Shown piece by piece: positions 59,131 through 64,000 of a DNA stretch of 64,000 bases; position 1 is the stretch's first letter; every line of letters begins with the position of its first letter. The position numbers and the translations under genes are program-made. The notes below the pieces were generated by a model. It searched no databases and was not told the origin of the DNA. It was given only the letters and a program-made list of their open reading frames with translations. Source of the DNA: Dysidea avara (taxonomy: Eukaryota; Porifera; Demospongiae; Dictyoceratida; Dysideidae); NCBI RefSeq assembly GCF_963678975.1, contig NC_089281.1, positions 9,387,277-9,451,276 of the forward strand, written 5' to 3'.

Positions 59131-59925
59131 TCAAGACACACGGTAGTGTGTCATGCGGCCCAAGAAGCCGGCGCACAACACACGTGAGTATATTGACAGG
59201 AAGAACGAAAATGCAATTTTCGTACCTCCGTGCTGCCTTGACGAAAGAAAACGATTTTTGCTGTGGACACGCCCTCCAACTTCAGCATTCCACATTCCAA
59301 ATTTGAGCGCAATCGCTTCAAGCGTTCCCAAGATATGCGACTTAAAAAATTGGCTTAGTTTCTTTGTTTTTTTCTTCTTATTTTTCTTCCTCTTTTCGCA
59401 CACTTACAAAAACTGCTATAAAATGCAAACGCCATATCTGATTGCCTTGAAATTTGGCACACAGAAGGCACATCTCGGTACAAACTATGATAAACAGGCA
59501 GACTTATGAACGATTATTCACGAAAAATAACACCAATATGTTGTCACCCCTACAGGGTAAACCGCGTATGGGAAGAAGCTGAAAATCGATGGGTGAATAG
59601 GTTAACTATTAAACCTTTTGTGGTTTGAAAGAAATCGAGCTAAAAACCATGAAGATACAACGAAAAAACCAACAGTGTGTAACAATTATGCAATCAAGAT
59701 TAACTAATAAAACAACTGCTTGCCACGCTTACCAAATAAACCACTTGGGGTAATGCTTTGAAAATCAATCGCTGTATAGATGGAGTAATCACCTTAGAAA
59801 GGCTCTTCAATGGTGTAGAAGAATCAGACATAAATCCATGGAGTTATAACACGAAATCCAACTTGGTGTAGCAAGTGCGAGATCGAGATACTCTAATAGA
59901 GCAGTCACCCTGAAAAGAATTGAAG
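59131..59925. repeat. Leader segment of the satellite-bearing repeat, copy 2
   Basis: Counterpart of 45961-46799, beginning TCAAGACACACGGTAGTGTG and ending GAGATCGAGATACTCTAATAG just before the satellite. Not coding. Confidence 0.75.
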
Positions 59926-60925
59926 AGATCAGCTAGAAACAAGTAACCTGCACAGAGATCAGCTACAAACAGGTCACTCTGTAGAGAGATCAGCTATAAA
60001 CAATTCACCCTGTAGAGAGATCAGCTAGAAGAAGTTACCTTGTAGGGAGTTCATGCAACTATGGAAAGAGATAGTTCAGCTAGAAGAAATCACCTTGTAG
60101 AGTTCAGCTATAAAGAAACCACCATGTAGAGTTCAGCTACAAAGAAACCACCATGTAGAGAGTCAAGCTACAAACAAATCTCCCTGTAGAGAGATCAGCT
60201 AGAAGAAGTTACCTTGCAGAGAGTTCAGCTACAATGAAACCATCATGTAGTTCAGCTACAAACAAATTGCCCTGTAGAGAGATCAGCTAGAAGAAGTTAC
60301 CTTGTAGAGAGTTCAGCTACAAAGAAACCATCATGTAGAGAGTTCAGCTGCAAACAAACCACCTGTAGAGAGTTCAGCTACAAACAAATCACCCAGTAGA
60401 AAGATCAGTTAGAAGAAGTCACCTTGTAGAGAGTTCAGTTACAAAGAAACCACCATGTAGAGAGTTCAGCTATAAACTAGTGACCTTGTAGAGACATCAG
60501 CTAGAAGAAGTTACCTTGTAGAGAGTTCAGCTACAAAGAAACCATTCTGTAAAGAACTCAGCTGCAAACAAATCACCTGTACAGAATTCAGCTACAAACA
60601 AATCACCCTGTAGAAAGATCAGCTAGAAGAAGTTACCTTGTAGAGAGTTCAGCTACAAAGAAACTATTCTGTAAAGAGCTCAGCTGCAAAAAAATCACCT
60701 ATACAGAATTCAGCTACAAACAAATCATCCTGTAGAAAGATCAGCTAGAAGAAGTTATCTTGTAGATAGTTCAGCTACAAACAAATCACCCTGTAGAGAG
60801 ATCAGCTAGAAGAAGTTACCTTGTAGATTGTTCAGCTACAAACAATTCACCCTGTAGAGAGTGCAGCTAGAAGATGTCACCTTGTAGAGTGTTCAGTTAC
60901 AAAGAAACCACCATGGAGAGTTCTG
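59926..60925 (+). repeat. 31-bp satellite array, about 30 units
   Basis: Same family and orientation as 46800-48510. Here the subtypes GAGATCAGCTAGAAGAAGTTACCTTG and GTTCAGCTACAAAGAAACC alternate as a two-unit higher-order repeat over much of the array. Confidence 0.93.
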
Positions 60926-60984
60926 TAATAAATATATGTATTATATATATAATTTGTACATTTACTGATAAAATCAGAAATATT

Positions 60985-61310
60985 TAAAGTATATCTGCTT
61001 CATCTTTTCTTCTTCCTGTGGTAAAGAAAAAAAGATAGGTTAAAAAAGTCCTAAAGCCGGCCTATTGGGGTATACAAATACAAAAAGTAGTGAAATCTAA
61101 TCCAAAACAGCCAAGCTGTAAAAAAAGAGTGTGGCCCTCAAAAAGGCTATGGTGAAAAAAAGATGTGAAATCCAAGGTGGCGGCCAAGAAATGGCTGTGA
61201 TGGTAGGTTAATGGTAAAATTTTTAATAACGACAATTCAGATGAATTTGGTGCCGCTTGGTTTTAGAGGGCCACACTCTTTTTCTACAGTTTGGCTGTTT
61301 TGGATTAGAT
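60985..61310 (+). repeat. Palindromic module, copy 2, interrupted
   Basis: It begins with a unit (CTTCATCTTTTCTTCTTCCTGTGG, then GCCGGCCTATTGGGGTATAC) whose inverse occurs at 63220-63305. It continues into the same histone-tail-like arm (AAGGTGGCGGCCAAGAAATGG) as the other copies. The far arm is short. Just after it lies the MITE at 61324-61738. Confidence 0.75.
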
Positions 61311-61323
61311 ATATATATATATA

Positions 61324-61738
61324 CTGAGGAGAGAATCCTACTCTCATATACCACTGTAGAAGGGTGTACCGTGAAGTTATGACGTAGCACTTCTGAGTTA
61401 GCCCGTTTTTCTTTGTATATAATGATATCATTAGTTGAGCGTGGTATCAATTGAACGCGTGCCTAACAACGTTGCTAGCAACCAAATTAACTCCAGCTCT
61501 AAGCGTTTCTCACCAAACTACAATCGTTTCTTCATGGGTGAAGACCGCTTCGTAGGCATTTCTTGCTAGGCCATTTGCAAATACGGCTGTCCCAAGCATC
61601 GAGAGTGTAAAATGGTGCTAACAATTCTTGCACTTTTTATGGCTGCTTGTGCATCACAAACCACACCATCTTGCCGTTGCATCATAACTTCATGATATGC
61701 TTCTACAGGGGTATACGAGAGTAGGATACTCTCCTCAG
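61324..61738. mobile_element. MITE with ~40-bp inverted ends
   Basis: The left end CTGAGGAGAGAATCCTACTC and the right end complement (GAGTAGGATACTCTCCTCAG) continue as CATATACCACTGTAGAAG / CTTCTACAGGGGTATACG. 415 bp, no gene. It interrupts the palindromic module, whose downstream part resumes as ACATATTATGAACTGTTGGT. A target duplication could not be read because of the flanking (TA)n. Confidence 0.75.
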
Positions 61739-61804
61739 AATACATATTATGAACTGTTGGTTACACACATTGTTGAGCAATTGCACATACACAAGTATAA
61801 GAAA

Positions 61805-62795
61805 AAATTATTTTAAATTAGAGTAGGGACAGTGTATAGTGCTGCAATAAAAAGTACTAAAACAATAAGAAGTGAATATCCCTAGGATATTCACTTCTTA
61901 TTGTTTTACAGTGTTTGGACATTAGGGATATTCACTTCTTATTGTTGTACAGTATTTGGACATCACGTACCAGCAATTTACGTAAGTGGGCGTGGCTCAC
62001 GAAAGAAGCAGGGATATGCTATGACGTGTAGTGACACGTCCACATTTAATTTAGCACATGTCTACAGACAGTAATTTACGTAAGTGGCCATGGCTCACGA
62101 AAGAAACACGTATGACGTGTAGTAACACGTCCACATTTAGTTTAGCAAGTGGGGTCAGACCCAAATAATCTGTAAAGCGGGACCTGGATGACCTGACTCG
62201 GTTTAACATTGTTACTAAATAAACTATATTTATTGACTTACACATTGCTATCTAGTTCGCCGTGAGTTGCTCTCACTGATTGATATCAACAGTAAGACAT
62301 GTTCAAAATAGTTTGGTGCACCTGGCGACCACGTGTATTTGAATAGTATGATGCAATATACACTGGTAGGTGGAAGCCATACTGTAGTCTATTAACACTC
62401 AGCGGTAGAACCTTGACTGATGGCCATGATAAAGAAGGATAAAAGGTAAGACAATAGCGCAAGCATTATATGTTTATCAATATACCAAAAACTTTTTCTT
62501 AAGCGATCTAGAAACGTTTCTGCAAAAGAATTAGGGCTGTAGCTGTTGCCAGTTTTCTGTACGCTTGACTGAAGGCGTCAGGCAGGCAGTAAAAAATTCC
62601 ATTGAATAAATTATTTTTTTAAATTCTGTAGCAACTTGACGGAAAAGTTTCGGGTTGATCTGAAGACACTTTTGGGCTTAGTTTTACTTACTGTCATGTT
62701 GTTGTGAGGAAAAATCACGGCAGGTTTTTGGGTTATATTATATCACCATACCTTCAATGTCCCTACTATACAGTACTATCGTACCGTATGATAAT
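61805..62795. mobile_element. Element C, copy 3 (diverged)
   Basis: It starts AGTAGGGACAGTGTATAGTG with AATAAAAAGTACTAAAACAATAAGAAGTG. A palindrome around CCCTAGGATATTCACTTCTT follows. It ends with GAAGGCGTCAGGCAGGCAGT, ATTCTGTAGCAACTTG and CCCTACTATACAGTACTATC. The middle includes a separate duplicated unit (61974-62147). Confidence 0.5.
61974..62147 (+). repeat. Two tandem ~80-100-bp units
   Basis: Units share AATTTACGTAAGTGG, GGCTCACGAAAGAA, TATGACGTGTAGT.ACACGTC and CACATTTA.TTTAGCA. The first is longer by an insertion. They contain the TGACGTG / CACGTCC palindromic box. Confidence 0.75.
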
Positions 62796-62874
62796 GTACT
62801 AGTTGTCATGAACTGACAGTAAATAAGCAGCACACTAATAGTAACATAAGCTGATTTAGTTTGTATGATGTAAG

Positions 62875-63205
62875 TAATCTAATCCAAAACAGCCAAGCTG
62901 TAAAAAAAGAGTGCAGCCCTCAAAAAGGCTATGGTGAAAAAAGATGTAAAATCCAAGGTGGCGGCCAAGAAATAGCTGTGATGGTAGGTTAACGGTAAAA
63001 ATTTTAATAACAACAATTCAGGTGAATTTTGGTGCCACTTGGTCTTGGCACAATATTCACCTGAATTGTTGTTATTAAAATTTTTACCATTAATCTACCA
63101 TCACAGCCATTTCTTGGCTGCCACCTTGGATTTCACATCTTTTTTCACCATAGCCTTTTAGAGGGCTGCACTCTTTTTTTACAGCTTGGATGCTTTGGAT
63201 TAGAT
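62875..63205. repeat. Palindromic module, copy 3
   Basis: Arms of about 150 bp, from AATCCAAAACAGCCAAGCTG to AATTCAGGTGAATTTTGGTG and back. The histone-tail-like frame is again visible (GTGGCGGCCAAGAAA). It joins directly to the inverted flank (63220-63305) and the inverted satellite. Confidence 0.8.
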
Positions 63206-63394
63206 TTTCCTTTTTTTTTGTATTTGTATACCCCAAAGCCGGCCTATATTTGGGGCTTTTTTAACCATCTTTTTTCCTTACCACAGGAAGAAGAAAAGAT
63301 GAAGCAGATGTTAAATACTTTAAATATTTCTGTTTTATCAGTAAATGTACAAATTATATATATAATACATATATTTATTACAGAACTCTCAACA

Positions 63395-64000
63395 TGGTGG
63401 TTTCTTTGTAACTGAACACTCTACATGGTGACTTCTTCTAGCTGATCTGGGTGAATTGTTTGTAGCTGAACTATCTACAAGGTAACTTCTTCTAGCTGAT
63501 CTCTCTACAGGATGATTTGTTTGTAGCTGAACTCTCTACAAGGTAACTTCTTCCAGCTGATCTTTGTGATTCGTGTGTAGCTGAATTCTCTACAGGGTGA
63601 TTTGATTGCAGCTGAACTCTTTACATGATGGTTTCTTTGTAGCTGAACTCTCTACAAGGTGACTTCTTCTAGCTGAACTCTCTACAGGGTGATCTTTTCG
63701 TAGCTGAACTCTCTACAGGGTGATCTTTTCGTAGCTGAACTCTCTACAGGGTGATTTTTTAGCTGATCTCTTTACAAGGTGAATTGTTTGTAGCTGAACT
63801 CTCTATAGGGTGATCTTCGTAGCTGAACTCTCTACAGGGTGATTTGTTTGCAGCTGAACTCTCTACAAGGTAACTTCTTCTAGCTGATCTCTTTACAAGG
63901 TGAATTGTTTGTAGCTGAACTCTCTACAGGGTGATCTGTTCGTAGCTGAACTCTCTACAGGGTGATTAGTTTGCAGCTGAACTCTCTAACAGGGTGATTT
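63395..64000 (-). repeat. 31-bp satellite array in inverse orientation, runs off window
   Basis: The complement of the units at 59926-60925 (GTAGCTGAACTCTCTACAGG, GTAACTTCTTCTAGCTGATC). About 19-20 units are visible. Together with 59926-60925 it forms the arms of a giant inverted repeat around a 2.5-kb centre. Confidence 0.92.

Overview
This window is eukaryotic and animal. Genes have GT-AG introns, many only 50-150 bp, and the proteins are metazoan in type: presenilin, an RPS6KC1-like PX/MIT/kinase protein, ARL2, an Arf-family GTPase, an A20/AN1 zinc-finger protein, FKBP2, SmD2, the formylglycine-generating enzyme SUMF1, tubulin cofactor B, LRR1 and PPP2R3C. Small introns, genes packed head to head, and a dense load of short inverted-repeat DNA elements suggest a basal invertebrate. 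A sponge (demosponge) is my best guess, but that is inference from style, not from a diagnostic sequence.

Layout. 1-5.2 kb: repeats, including a long-terminal-inverted-repeat element (1035-3490), a hAT-like element with 8-bp target duplication (3825-4534) and a MITE with 9-bp duplication (4833-5195). 5.3-11.4 kb: first exon of an unrecognised membrane protein (-), back to back with a complete 12-exon presenilin gene (+). 11.7-19.6 kb: 14-exon RPS6KC1-like gene (-), back to back with ARL2 (+, 19708-28405), whose first intron is 7.9 kb, carries U12-type splice signals and is full of nested DNA elements. 28.8-29.4 kb: intronless Arf-like gene (-). 30.7-32.1 kb: an unrecognised gene (-) back to back with a ZFAND gene (+). 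33-34 kb: a TTAA-flanked piggyBac-like element and a 54-bp duplication at its end. 34.2-36.4 kb: FKBP2 (-) back to back with SNRPD2 (+), then intronless SUMF1 (+). 36.5-44.8 kb: TBCB (-) back to back with LRR1 (+). 44.9-59.1 kb and off the right edge: PPP2R3C (-), with introns swollen by repeats. 59-64 kb: repeats dominated by a 31-bp satellite present in opposite orientations, resembling a foldback element.

The genes do not form one pathway. What unites them is arrangement: five head-to-head pairs with only 113-136 bp between start codons, and tail-to-tail pairs with as little as 41-45 bp between stop codons. Exon joins were worked out by hand from splice signals and reading phase. Every complete multi-exon model closes to a whole number of codons, and several lengths match the human proteins as I remember them (ARL2 184 aa, LRR1 about 415, FKBP2 about 140, SmD2 about 119).
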